Below are positions 10,836-23,399 of a stretch of 64,000 bases of DNA, piece after piece (the stretch's first letter is position 1; the number at the start of each line of letters is the position of its first letter). This DNA is from Calamus simplicifolius (lineage: Eukaryota > Streptophyta > Magnoliopsida > Arecales > Arecaceae). The DNA is taken from the NCBI GenBank assembly GCA_900491605.1, contig UESW01005071.1:295632-359631 (forward strand), given 5' to 3'. The translations under genes and the position numbers were made by a program. Below the pieces are notes generated by a model. It had not been told where the DNA came from, did no database searches, and worked only from the letters and a program-made list of their open reading frames with translations.

Positions 10836-13800
10836 ATGGATCGCGTGGAGCTGACAGCCGAAGAGGTTCGTGATAAGTTGTATCTGTCTAAATTTTTTCT
10901 TCCAATTTTGGGAAGAAAATAATGATTCCTAGGGTTTTACTTCTTGTCTTTTTTTTTTTTATATTAAATCTCTAGGGTTTTTTGGCATTTATTGTTGATG
11001 AGTGATGACTAAATTTTGATTAGTGAGTGTTCGTTTTGATGTTTTATTCGATAGGGGGAACGTGTTTTCCTTTCGGAATTTTCTTTTGTCATAATGGGAA
11101 CTTTGTATATTTTGTCGAATTTTTCATCTGGGTTTGTTGATTTCCCATCTTCTCATTGCCCCCATAGCATGCATGGGTTGATTACATTTGCATCATGGCT
11201 GTGTTTTAATTTGAATTTTACTTCACTGGTGAAAAGATTGAGTCTGTAATTATTGAAAACAAAACCGTGTGTGGACTTGTTCTATGTTCCTCCATTATAA
11301 CACAGAAGCGACTGTTGTTAAACTGTATGTCTTAGACTTAGTATCAAGGGTCCAATGGTAAAGGTCAACCATGAATGGTGAAAAATTAGCGACAAGCTGC
11401 AGTCCCAAACCTCACTTTCTTGTACTTTTTGATCCCATTTTGGGGCAATTTCCAGAGTAGTGTCAAAATTGGATCCCATTGTGGCCTTGATTTTTGGTGT
11501 TCTACGCAGTGAGATGGCTAACCAATTCACAGGCTTGCAATATCTTGTGGAACACAACGTGCTGTCAGAGTTCATAATTGGAAAATCTATCTACTGGTAA
11601 AACCTTAGCAAGGAACACTAAAGCTAATGCCATTACCTTTTTTTCCATTAAGCTATGAAGTAAAAATTTTGATGGAAGATACGGGAGTGTTCTGACAAAT
11701 TTCAGACTTGCAAAAATTATGTTGTGAAGACCAAATGAGAGTACATAAAGATAATATTACCTTTTCTTATGTTGATTCAGATAAATCTTTTTCTTAGTTT
11801 GCGTTAATATGATCTTGATCATTCAATTGGTGGATTGCTGTGTATTTGTTACCGCCCTAACCGGTTAGGATAAGGTTTAGTGGTTATATACTATTTCAGA
11901 TTTCTGATATTATTATTAGGTAGTTATGTTGTCAACCTTGCCATATGCACATTTAGAATTTGTTCTAATTACTGGTATATAATTGAACAACTAATTTCTA
12001 ATCTGGTGATATAAGAAGTTGTGATAATGATTTTTATCCTATTGGGTTTACTTAGTTTGCTCAAGTTTAAATGAGTTTAAAAAAGATGTTTTTATTTGGA
12101 TGTTATCAGTTGAAGACAGGACCTTCAATATCTTTCATTCTTAGGTTCTCAAGAGGGACATACCATGGGAGACTTACATGTCAACTAAGTCCATCACTGG
12201 AACATGTCTTCAGGTATTAAGGCGCTATGACAACAAATCTGAAAGTCAAAGAGCCGCTTTGCTTGATGATGTAAGTATTGGCTTATTATCTGATCTATGT
12301 CTTAAAGGTTGTGATGTGCATTTTGTGTGTGTGATCTCAACATATGGCCTCACTTTTCACAACTCACTTCCGTATCATTGTGGATGTTATATTATAGAGA
12401 TCTATTCTGCACCCATTTCGGTTGAATATGAAACATATCTAACCTCTTATGTTTCTTCAAAAGATGAAGACATCCCACACCATGAATGCATTGGCATGAA
12501 CAATTGACTTGCCTGAGCATGCAGCAAAGAATTCTTAGAATTCATAGTATTATATAAACTATAGCACTTCATGTTTTTCATCTTTAACTTTTGTGAATTG
12601 AGTCTTCATATAATCATGTCGCAGTTGTATATTTCCTAGCACATTCTAATTAAATAGCTAATTATTCTTAAATCCTGCCAGTGTGGTTGGTTTTTCAGTC
12701 CATTTTGTCGTTTGAAATATTTTTGTCATCACTGTTTTTCAATCATGATATTATGGATCATTAAACCATCATCATGCTAGCTTTTTGCTAAGCTTTTCTG
12801 AAATCCTGAGTTGACATTGGAATTATGGTGAAACTGACAAGCTTAAGCTTAATACACACAGATGTGTGCGTGCTTAATAAATTTTGAGTAGACCAAGTTA
12901 GGGTATTGCTAGACTGTCTTCAGTATTAATTAAATTGTTTAACATCTAACTTAGGCTTGTAAATCCTTTAAATTCCAATTTCTCACGGAATCACAATAAT
13001 AACTAGCTGCATGAATGTTTTGATTTCTGTTGTGGTCACCAGAAGTTAATGATTTTGACAGGATGGACCAACATATGTTCGGGTGTTCGTGAATATTTTG
13101 CGTGACATTTGGAAGGAAGAAACAGTAGAATATGTGCTTGCTCTTATTGATGAAATGCTTGCAGGTTGTAAATGATTTGACAACTAGATTAACAGTTAAT
13201 TTCTTATGCTATAAATTTTGACAAGACTCTTTGTTCTATGCAGCAAATCCCAAACGGGCTAGACTTTTTCATGACAAGTCTCTAGCAAATGAAGATACTT
13301 ACGAACCTTTCTTAAGTTAAGTTTTATTGAGCACCCTTGCATTACTATAAATGGCCATTTATTTTTTTCTGATACCCATAATTGAGATATCTGGCAGCTC
13401 CTCATTTAGTTTGAGGCGAGGATGATTTTCAAGTTAACTTTGAACCAGCCTCTTGATCTCGCCTCAAACGATATAAAGCTAGGCATGTAGGTTGACCTGT
13501 TGAGATTCTTGTGACCTCGTCTCCTTACAATGGTGGTTGGTCTCGTGAGACCTATCTTTCATGTGCTCTAATTGCATTAACTTAACAGTTTGTAAATTTA
13601 GATGCAAGTGAATAAATTTTCCTGTCTGTCTGGAGTAATTCACAGTAATTTTTCATTTTCAGATTGCTATGGAAGGGCAACTGGTTCATGCAAGAAAAGA
13701 GCTGTAGAATATTGTCTCTCATAGTGAGGTGCTTGAAATTATAGATTTCTGAACATGCTAGCATCAAAGACATCCATGACATAATATTTTGCCTTTCTTC

Positions 13801-16800
13801 TTACAGTGTTCGACCCAAAATTCAGAATGGCATTGTTCCAAGTGGAAATGCTTCGCATTCTAAGAGGAGTCTTACTAGTATTGATGATGTGCTGAAAGGC
13901 CTGGTTGAGTGGCTGTGTTCTCAGGTTAGCATTTTACCTGAAGCTGCCTATTCACTTTTTGGATAATGCCTCTTCAATAATTGGATGATGTGTTGGTAGA
14001 TGTGTAATGGTCATGAAAGTTTTTGTTTTCACCTTTTGAACAACTGGGAGAGAATGATTCAACTAAGGTGTAAGCTAATGAGGCCATGGATTTTGGTTGA
14101 TATTTTTACATGATTTTTATCTCAAATAATAATGTGGAAGCATGGTTGGAGTATAGTCCAAAAGAAAGTTGAAAGTGAAGACAATCTTTAGGAAAATACA
14201 TTTATCAAGAGTTATTTTAAGGGGTTTGTTTTTATTTGAATGTCATCTTTTGTTTTGTTCAATAATATCAAACCATACATTACTTTGTCATGAAATATAT
14301 TTACATGATAGGGACTATGGCTTGTAATTGTATAAGTTTGGCTATCGCGCTCCTAACTGGGTTATTGCACATTTGCAATTCATAAAGAAAATTTCTTGTA
14401 TTAAAATAGTTCGATTGTTTCCTAGGAAATCTATGCCATTTTAAAATTATTTGCTATGAGCAATATCACTTCTTTGTGGCTGATCTATACTGGTGGGTTG
14501 AATAGCGCCAACTAGTGTTTCACCCTTACTCTTTTCCCTAAAATGTTTGCCAATCAATGTTTGAAATTTAAAAACCACATGGTACCTAAAACTTCAAATG
14601 GCATTGACGTGGTCGTGACCTAATTAGACCTGATCGAATCTGTATTTAAAGACTGGTCGGTTTAAAAAATTGGATCAGATCTAAACTCCAGATCAGGGTC
14701 GTCTTGTATTTTTCAACCTAACCAGATCTGGCCCATATATCATTTAGAACTAATTTAGGTCAATAAAGAATAGACCCGACCCAACCTATAAACCTGAATC
14801 AGAATGCCAAATATGAAATTGGGTTGAGTCGATGTCAAGTATGTTCCAACCTGACCTGATCCATTTGTAGCTCTAATGGTACCCAAAAGTATAGGAACTT
14901 GACAAGCATGAGAATCAAGCATGATCAGCAGAACAAAATAATAAGCAGATTGTTTTCACATATTTCTCATGCTTGATTCTCATTTGAAGCATGATCAGTA
15001 TAGGAAATGGATGTTTGCAAATATTTATATCTGTTATGTTTTGAATAATTAGAAGTTTGAACCTGAACTTAATTGTAGAAGATGAATGACAAAGAGGGAA
15101 TGAGTAGACCATGAAGTCCAAGAGATGGTTGCAGACAATCAGAACATGGATGGATGTTGATTCAGAATTCTTTAAACTGAGATGGATGCACCTCTGTCCT
15201 TTTTCTCCAGTTGTTGTGCAAATGCCTAAGGCTACACAAACCCCAAAGGCTGGTTGTCAATGTGCTGTTAATAAGAGAGGGGTGGGGATGAGAGGCAGAA
15301 CCTATTTAATGTTGTAGCTTCTCTTTCTTTGATTATGTCTAATCTTATTATGATTGTTCCCTTCTTGTGTTTGATAGGTCCATGCTCACATTATATAGGT
15401 TCATAACTTACCATTGTAGTGCATAACTTAACCCTCTGCTTTGTAATAGCCCATACAAATTATATCATGCTGCCAGGTGGCAGGCAAAAGTCACGAGCCT
15501 TTGTTTTGTATCAGTTGTAATATTGGTTATTGGTCCATACCTATGCATCTACTTGTTGTTATGATGTACTATGATACAGTTGTAATATTGGTTATTGGTC
15601 CATACCTATGCATCTACATGTTGTTATGATGTACTATGATACTCGACCTGCTAATTGTTAGGCTGAAGTTATCTTGTTTATTTAGCTAAACATCCCCTGA
15701 GCACATTGGAATTTTTTTTGGCTGTTCTTTTTTACTGTGTTTATACAACTATCTTGCTCAGGCTCTTGTAATTTTCAGTTGAATGAAGGTCATATTGCTG
15801 TTTTATGAAGCTACTTTAATGATTTAAAATTTATGATGTATTTATAAGAGGATACAAAATTTGCAGCTGATGTACCCATCTCATCACAATCGTTCTATCC
15901 CATTGGCCATAAATTGTTTAGCCACTTTGCTACGAGAATCTTGCATGAGAGTTTCATTTGTTCAAGCAGATGGCGTGAAGTTGCTAATTCCTTTGATTTC
16001 TCCAGCATCCACTCAGCAATCTATCCAGGTAACATGTTTGTGTTTCTTCATCTTTATGGTGAGGTCTCTTCTGAAATGGTTCAGGATTGTCATATGAAAG
16101 GTTATAATGAAACTTGTAGCATATACGATCCATGGCTTCAGCTTACTGGGGTCCTTTTTATTACAATGCTCTTATTATAATGCTGGGATGTGCTGCCATT
16201 CCAAGTGTTGGCACGTGTCTCAAATATAAGGATTGGATGGGACGGTAGCGCATTCTGAAAGCCATAACAATCCCTGCCACGGGATTTAAAACCTCGCCTA
16301 TAAGTTTTATATAAGTTTTATACATTTTACCATATGCTGCTCCTTAACAAGTAGCCTTTTCCTTTCAGCTCACAAAATATTTAGAAATATATCAATTAAT
16401 AAGACATGCAAAACAGCTGATTTGTGCAACATGCCCTGAGCAGTCCAAGGAACTTCTGCATCTATCAAGGATAGTTCAATATAATAATATAGTGTTTTAA
16501 AATTATTATATCAATTCTTTTTCCATTGTTTCATGTTGTTTTGTCAACGTCCTTAGCATTTGAGATGCTCTTACGAATTTTCAATTTTCATCATCTAGAA
16601 AAGTATTGGCATGATGTTGACTTCACGGTGCAACAAATATCTTACATGTTAAAGCTGTCATATTAATTCATTCATGACTTTCTTTTCTATGGCCATCGCA
16701 ACAAGTTCTGTATTTGTGTGATTCAAATTGTTTTTGCTCTAGTTTTTTGAAAGCTCTGGGCATTATGTTGGTGCAGTGTTGACGTTTTTCGTTCAACAAA

Positions 16801-19800
16801 TATCTCACATAGTTGAAGTTGTCATATAAATCCATTCACGACTTAAGACTATGGTCGCTGCAATAAGCTCTGTACTTATGTGATCAAGACTGTTTTTTCT
16901 CTAGTTTTCTGAATGCCCTGGTTCTGTCCATTTTGGTCTTGTGCCACCTTTACTCATGCCTTGTCTGGGTGGAGTCTAGATTCTTGTGCCACCTTTACTC
17001 ATGCCTTTTCTTGGAGGAGTCTAGATTCTTGAAGACTTAACTTCGGACTAGCTATTTTCTATGGCCTAACATGTGAGCTGGAACTTAGGCACTTTGATCT
17101 TCTGCTAAATCGTGAAAACAAATCTCCTTTGAGGCTTTGTGCTATTGTTTGGCATTTTCAGGTATTCAGAAATTTTTGGAGAGGTCCTCTGGTTTTAAAG
17201 GATTGGCCATGTGTTCATTAAGTTGATTGACCAAGGATACTTGTCCGAATGCATATTAATTTAACTCATTGTACTTTTTCCTGGACTAAAGCATGACACA
17301 GACAGAAGGGATGTAAAAGGATTTATGATTAGAAAATGCAAATTTCGTAAATGATATCTAACAAACAGAATGCAAATTTGGAGTAAATGAGTGCATTAGC
17401 TTACGTTTAACTGGTAACTTTTCAAGTGCTTTAACGGATTGCAGAGTTGAAGAGTAACAAACTTAATGTTTTTTTTAATTAGCATACAATCAAAACTTAA
17501 TTAAAATTTCATGGTGTTTCATTATTATAATGTAAATAATTTTCTGCAAAGTGAGAACTAGAGCATTAGAGATTGGAGTTAATGAGACTCAAATTTATTT
17601 CTGATAATTACCATTTTTGCCTCAAGGGATTTTTAATAAAATTATCATTTAGTGCTTTTAAAAACTAACATGAAGAGTTATGCAGAAAGGTCGAGGGCAG
17701 TGCAGTTTTTGTTTGATTTTAATTACTTAAAGATTTATTTCAAAAGAAATTGATGCAGAGCATTTGTCCTATTGATTTTTCTCTTTTCTAAATGGTTAGC
17801 TTGGAAGTTTAATCAAAGCATAGAGTTGACATTGCACTGCATATATTTATGTCAACATTATTCATCATCCTCACCTCCCAACCTTTTCCTGCCAGAATAT
17901 AGGATGGGTTGGTTGTAGAGGAGGATTCTAAGCTGAAAAGGTCCCACAGATGGATTGTACGCATTACATGGTAGGTTATCATACTGACAATCTAACCTTC
18001 AGAATTTGGTGCCAAGTTCATGGACATGACATTTTTAAACAAGAAAGGAGCTTTAAAAAGGTCATTTAAGTAAATTGATGGGTGGAGATATCTACCTTAC
18101 TGGTCACATTTTAAGCTCATACAATAAAGGGGAATTTTTTTTTAGAGCAAGATTTCAGTGCAAAATGCCATATGTTCTAATCATGCTGACCCTCTAATTA
18201 TGAGTTATGGCTTATGCTCTTTTCTGCAGCTCCTTTATGAAGTTTGCCTCTGCATTTGGCTGTTGTCATATTATGATGCAGCGGTTGACTACTTGGCAAC
18301 CACCAGGGCAATGCCAAGACTTGTGGAGGTTGTCAAAAGTTCCACAAAGGAGAAGGTGATTTTACTGTTTTTTCTCTTTGTGCCAAGTTCCCTACATGTA
18401 ACATTGCTGAGCATTAGCATGTGGACCATATTTATTGTAGGTTGTGAGGGTCATTGTTTTGACCTTCCGCAATATGCTGGCAAAGGGAGCATTTGGGGCA
18501 CAAATGATTGATCTTGGATTACCGCAAATTGTCCAAAGCTTAAAAGCACAGGCATGGAGTGATGAGGTGAGGTTTTGACGACTTCCATTTAACTTGCATT
18601 GCAATATTAGAGGCAGAAGATAAGAATTGAAAGTCACATCCAATGGAAATTCAGAAAAATTGTCTTAGACAATTGAACATAGCTTATCAACATATCATTA
18701 AATAGTCAAATCCATTAATCTCTTGTATATTTATCTTGATAAAGAAGGGTGCCTTTTTCCTTTTGGCAAAGCATGTGGTAAATGTACCATCTAAAAGGCC
18801 AATGATAAGCATTTTCATTGGTGCATTAAATGCAAGTGCAATATCTGTGTAATCTTAAAGGCATTCCTGTGATTGCCCATGCTGGCAACTTTGTCATGAT
18901 CTGGTAGTTTGGTATATAAACGCATCAATCTCTAATGTTGGAAGGAACATAAGTGCTCATAAGTGCAGAACAGGGAAGCTCTATGCTGGATTTACTGTGG
19001 AAATTGTTGTGATTTTTATGGTATGCAAGCTAATCACTGCTTTTACAATGAGAATATTTCAATCTATTCATACAATCAGCTTTATAATTGTTCTATGTTT
19101 TCATTGCAACTAAATGTGATGTTTGAAGTATCCTAGTAGTTTTAGGAAATCACTCACTGAATACCTCCATGTCTTAAGCTGTTTGTTTCGAAATATATTT
19201 TGTGCTTTTTCTAAATTTATTTCAGATTGCCACTCTGAATAAATTGTCACCCAAGAAGTTTAACTGCTGTGACTTTTAGTAAGATCTAACTATTTGGGAA
19301 ATTCAATCATATTGAAGCTGTTTGTAAACAGTTCAGTTTTCCCAGAATTGAAGAAGGTTGGAAGTTTATTCTTTCTACATCTATTAAGTGTTGCAATGAT
19401 CATTTCAATAAGAATTGTTTTTGGGTATGTAGGATTTGTTGGATGCATTGAATCAGCTAGATGATGGGCTCAAAGATAACATCAAAAGATTAAGTTCATT
19501 TGATAGGTACAAGCAGGAAGTCCTTCTGGGTCATCTTGACTGGTCCCCTATGCACAAGGATCCAAATTTCTGGCGTGAAAATATTACAAACTTTGAAGAA
19601 AATGATTTCCAGGTACAATACTGCAGTGCTACTAATACCTTTCCATGTGGATATGTTCTAGAACGTGTACCAATGTAATTGATCCTGGTTAACTGATAGC
19701 TTTTATTTTGCCCTAGTTAACCTGTACAGTCATGTTCCTGTTTTGATTATGATTTGATGCAGCAGTCTACATTTTGTCATAATTAGCAAGATATTGTATT

Positions 19801-22800
19801 TATGTCCTAGGAACCACAAGTTTTCAGTTCTTTTTTCTACCTTTCTGCTTTAATACTTTCTTGTGGAAACTAACAACTGATTTCCATCCTATTACCAAGG
19901 TGAAATAATTTCTGATAGAAAAGACTATCAAATCCATCGTTTTTAGTACAATCGTATTATATCGTACCAAGAGGGTACTATTTTTTACCTTGTACACTCC
20001 TGTAAGAAATGTTGGTACCAAAAACTGGATCATACTGGTACTACACCAGATGAGTTCCAATAAGGATACTGAAACCAGTACTTGAAACCTCAATCGAAAC
20101 TAAACAAATCTATGTTATCCAAAAGAACTACAGAAATCTAGGTCCCGTTCAGGGTCACAATAGTTTTTAGTTTTCAGTTTTTAAAAGCTAAAACACAAAA
20201 TGAGACAACAAAAAAACCTGTTTGGTAGCATTGTTTCTTGTATTTTTAAAAAATTCTAATCTGATTTATAAGAAAAATAAATGATATTAAAAGCGACTTT
20301 CACTTTTTTGAAAATAAAAACAGGTTTTACCCCCATTAAGGCTACCACCATCCTTTTCATTACCACCAATGCGTCTACAATCATCATTGTTGGCACCATT
20401 ACCACCGGTACCACCATCATGGCTTTTAGACTTCGTGCTTATATTATTAAAGACAGTCAGTTATACAGAACTATTTATATTTTTAAAAATTCAGAAAAAA
20501 AAGAAAACCTTGATAAAAACTGCAAAAATCTGTCACCGAAAAAAGTTTAAACTGAGGCCCTGTTTAGTATCACATCAGTTTTGGTTTTTAGTTTTTAAGA
20601 ACTCAAACATGAAAAATGGGGACAAAAAAACATATTTGGTACAATTTTTTTAAACTTTATTTTGTTTTTTTTAAAAAATAGAAGTTATTAGAAGTGGTTT
20701 TTGCCTTCTTTTGAAAAAAAGGAATAGATTCTATCTAACTCTCCTTGCCGATACTTTTGTTGTTGTTACTTTAACCACTCTTACTAGTGCCATTGCTACT
20801 ACAACCACTTCCACTGCCACCACCACCACCACCACCACCACCACTGCTACTGTGGACGCCACCACCATAGCTTATAGAATTCATGTTTATGTTTTTAAAA
20901 AACAATAGGTTAGATGAAACTATTTATGATTTTAAAATTCAGAAAAAAAGTTTCAGCTTTCAGGTTTTAAAAAATAGAATCAACAACGATTCCAAACACA
21001 ACCTTTGTTATTTTTGGTTACTCAATCTCCAGATCTTGTTTTGCTTTCATGTTAGAAAAATTACAAATGCTTTTCCTTCGAGCTTTAGTATTCAATAGTG
21101 TGTGTGTATAGATTAGATAGATAGAGAGAGAGAGAGAGATAAAGAGAGAGAGATTTGACTATATTTGAATGTATATAAGTTTAGGATCCGATTACTTTCT
21201 TCACCCTTGGATCCACATGGATTCCGAAGCCACCCCACCATGTTCACTATCTCTCTCTCTATATATAGAGAAAGATAGAGAGAGAAAGAGAGAGGGTTGG
21301 GATACGCTCAAGTGCATTTGGCCCCAAATGCTTTTTAGTAAAATTATGGATCTTTTTTCAACATGAAAAATGACATTAACATGGTCTATAGCGCATAAAA
21401 TTATCTAAAAATAGAAAAATCATGCAATTTTGAAATTTTTTTACTCATGCATTCAATCAATAAAAAATGAATAATTTTAATAATATAAAAATCAATAAAA
21501 AATGAATAATTTTAATAAAAAGAGAGAGAGAGAGAAGAGAAGGGGGGGGGGGGGGTGTAGGATGCGCTTGAGTGCATTTGGCCCTAATACTTTCTAATGG
21601 AAATCAAAGATGCATCTCTCAAAATAAAAATCAACACCGTTAATCATGATCCATGGTGTATAAAATACTTTGAGACTAAAAATCATTTATTTTAGTGGTC
21701 TCTTGTTTATGCATCAAGTGAGCACAAAATAAATGGTAGCCATATAGCTAGTGAGCTAGAACATGCGATACATTATGTAATTTGCAAATCTAAATGGTTA
21801 ATATTAATCAAACTCTTTAAAACATAAATAAAGCAACTTGCAGCTGATTTTGGATACCGGCCGAAGTTAAAGTTACCCCTGATGTAACTCTAAAAAAATT
21901 TCATTTTTTTCTTTTAATTGGATGATAGCGATTTTATGACAATAATCCAAGCTGTTGGATGCAATCTATTGCTTTTGAATCTTACACATAGAAAATCATG
22001 TTAATTGAAAATCTCTGGCCTATGCATCAATAGGATAAAAATTAGCTAGCTTAAATAACATTAAATATTTTATTACTTGATGCGTGGGCTAGAGGTCTCT
22101 AAATTGCATGATTTTTAGTTTGTATATTGTTTATATTCGACAGCTTGAATCATCAATGTAAAATCCCCATCATCTTATTTATGTATTCTTGTGCGCTTGT
22201 GCATTGACCTCTATATAAGATAATATTTTTACCTTGTAGAGCGATTAATTGATCATCATGGTGACTGCTTAATATTAGTGATATCTCCATATCTAAACAC
22301 TCCTGACTCTTATTCCCTTAATTCTCCACCTGGCTTGGGAAGGTGGGGCCTAAACTTCTACGACTATTATGAAAGCAAAAGGCCCTCTATCAATAGCAGA
22401 TAGCTTTGCAGATAACCTCCAAGTTGGTCTGGAAAATCTTGTCCACAAAGGCTTCAATTGGGAACTTTTGATTTCTACTTGTTGAGAGTCTGAAGGAGTG
22501 ATTCTTTTGTAAACATGATTAATTTACTATCATCGAGTTGCACAAGTGATTTGCAAATGAATAGTGACTTTTAAAATTATGTCCAGTTAAAAAGACCTGT
22601 ATGCTATGTTTTGTTTTCTAGCTGAAGTTGGTAGAGGTAACAAAGACTTTTAACATTGCTGATGATAGAATCATGTAAGGTTTCCACTCACAGATCAATC
22701 AAATCAATATTGCTGAATCTGTCCTTCAACTTTCTACCAAGAAAGTGTTATGAAGACTCTTCTGTACCTTGCACCTTGTTAAAATATCCACATTCGTCAT

Positions 22801-23149
22801 TCTGGAAGAAGTTTGCCCCATAGTACCATTAGTCTACACTAAAAAGATTTGTGTATTATTGTTGAATATGTGACTGAGACTTAAAAATATTCTGTTGCAG
22901 ATCCTGCATGTCCTCATGACAATCCTTGATACATCAAATGATTCAACAGCACTTGCTGTTGCCTGTTATGATTTGTCCCAATTCATTCAGTACCACACTG
23001 GCGGGAGGATTGTTGCTTCAAATCTGAAAGCTAAGGAGAAGGTGATGAAACTCATGAATCATGAAAATGCTGAGGTGACAAAGAATGCCCTTCTTTGCAT
23101 CCAGAGGCTTTTCCTTGGCATCAAATATGCTAGCTTTTTGCAGTCTTAG
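10836..23149 (+). CDS. VHA-H: V-type proton ATPase subunit H, 11 coding exons
   Basis: Subunit H belongs to the soluble V1 sector of the vacuolar proton pump; it couples V1 to V0 and inhibits ATP hydrolysis by free V1. Exons: 10836-10865, 12145-12270, 13062-13164, 13244-13316, 13663-13728, 13807-13924, 15867-16028, 18230-18355, 18441-18566, 19433-19612, 22901-23149, encoding about 452 aa, the usual plant size. Recognisable stretches are MDRVELTAEEVLKRDIPWET at the start, the armadillo-like N domain with LLWKGNWFMQEKSC and VRVIVLTFRNMLAKGAFG, and the C domain WRENITNFEENDFQ then CIQRLFLG, ending KYASFLQS. All junctions are GT-AG and in phase except the exon 4 donor: keeping frame needs the exon to end at 13316 (TTCTTAAG), leaving TT, while the only nearby GT (13316-13317) shifts frame and gives an early stop. 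A single lost G explains this. Introns are large (up to 3.3 kb) and carry repeats. Confidence 0.95.
14587..14875. mobile_element. hAT-type MITE in V-ATPase H intron 6 (289 bp)
   Basis: The left end is TAAAACTTCAAATGG; the right end read on the minus strand is TAGAGCTACAAATGG (12 of 15 match). A perfect 8-bp target duplication ATGGTACC lies at 14579-14586 and 14876-14883. The interior is rich in GACCTGA/ACCCGACCCAACC motifs shared with repeats in the eIF2 gamma intron. It has no coding capacity. Confidence 0.82.
15512..15641. repeat. 65-bp tandem duplication in V-ATPase H intron 6
   Basis: Two adjacent copies begin CAGTTGTAATATTGGTTATT at 15512 and 15577 and are almost identical (one T/A difference, CTACTTG versus CTACATG). 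The near-identity implies a recent slippage or unequal exchange. Confidence 0.85.
16610..17030. repeat. Diverged direct repeats in V-ATPase H intron 7
   Basis: A block around 16615-16690 (CAACAAATATCTTACATG, then CATTCATGACTT) recurs diverged at about 16780-16850. A shorter unit, TTGTGCCACCTTTACTCATG, occurs twice about 45 bp apart near 16938 and 16983. There is no coding signal. Confidence 0.6.
20142..20990. repeat. Two diverged tandem copies of a 0.4-kb repeat
   Basis: In V-ATPase H intron 10, a unit starting GGTCCCGTTCAGGGTCACAA near 20142 and ending in a TTTTTAAAAATTCAG-like stretch recurs from about 20558 (GGCCCTGTTTAGTATCACA) to 20950. Both contain expanded trinucleotides; the second has about nine CCA units near 20815-20842. 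The CCCTGTTTGG-like start resembles many plant MITE ends, but no target duplication was found. Confidence 0.55.
21121..21600. repeat. GA microsatellites and short direct repeats
   Basis: GA-rich runs lie at about 21121-21152, 21262-21294 and 21522-21540, followed by a G-run at 21542-21555. A near-exact direct repeat AATCAATAAAAAATGAATAA occurs near 21457 and 21489. CAAGTGCATTTGGCCC (near 21309) and GAGTGCATTTGGCCC (near 21569) add a longer-range repeat. Confidence 0.7.
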
Positions 23150-23380
23150 GTCCATAAGGCGTTCCGTTTGGGACTCTCTTGGGTGTTAGCTCAATGCCAT
23201 TGCAATTAAGTTGTCGCCTGAGTTGATGAAACCTTGGGCATTCTCTTGAGAACTGCAACATGACATAGTCTGGAAGAAGAGAAGGAATATAACATTTTGA
23301 GTATCATTATACCAAGAGATACTTTGTCTTGGGCAATCAATCACATATTTTGTATAATGTTGTTATTACTTGCTTCATCT

Positions 23381-23386
23381 AATAAA
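23381..23386 (+). other. Candidate polyadenylation signal of V-ATPase H
   Basis: AATAAA lies about 230 nt after the V-ATPase H stop codon and is followed by a T-rich stretch. It marks the likely end of the 3' UTR. Confidence 0.45.
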
Positions 23387-23399
23387 TCTTACTGTTTAC

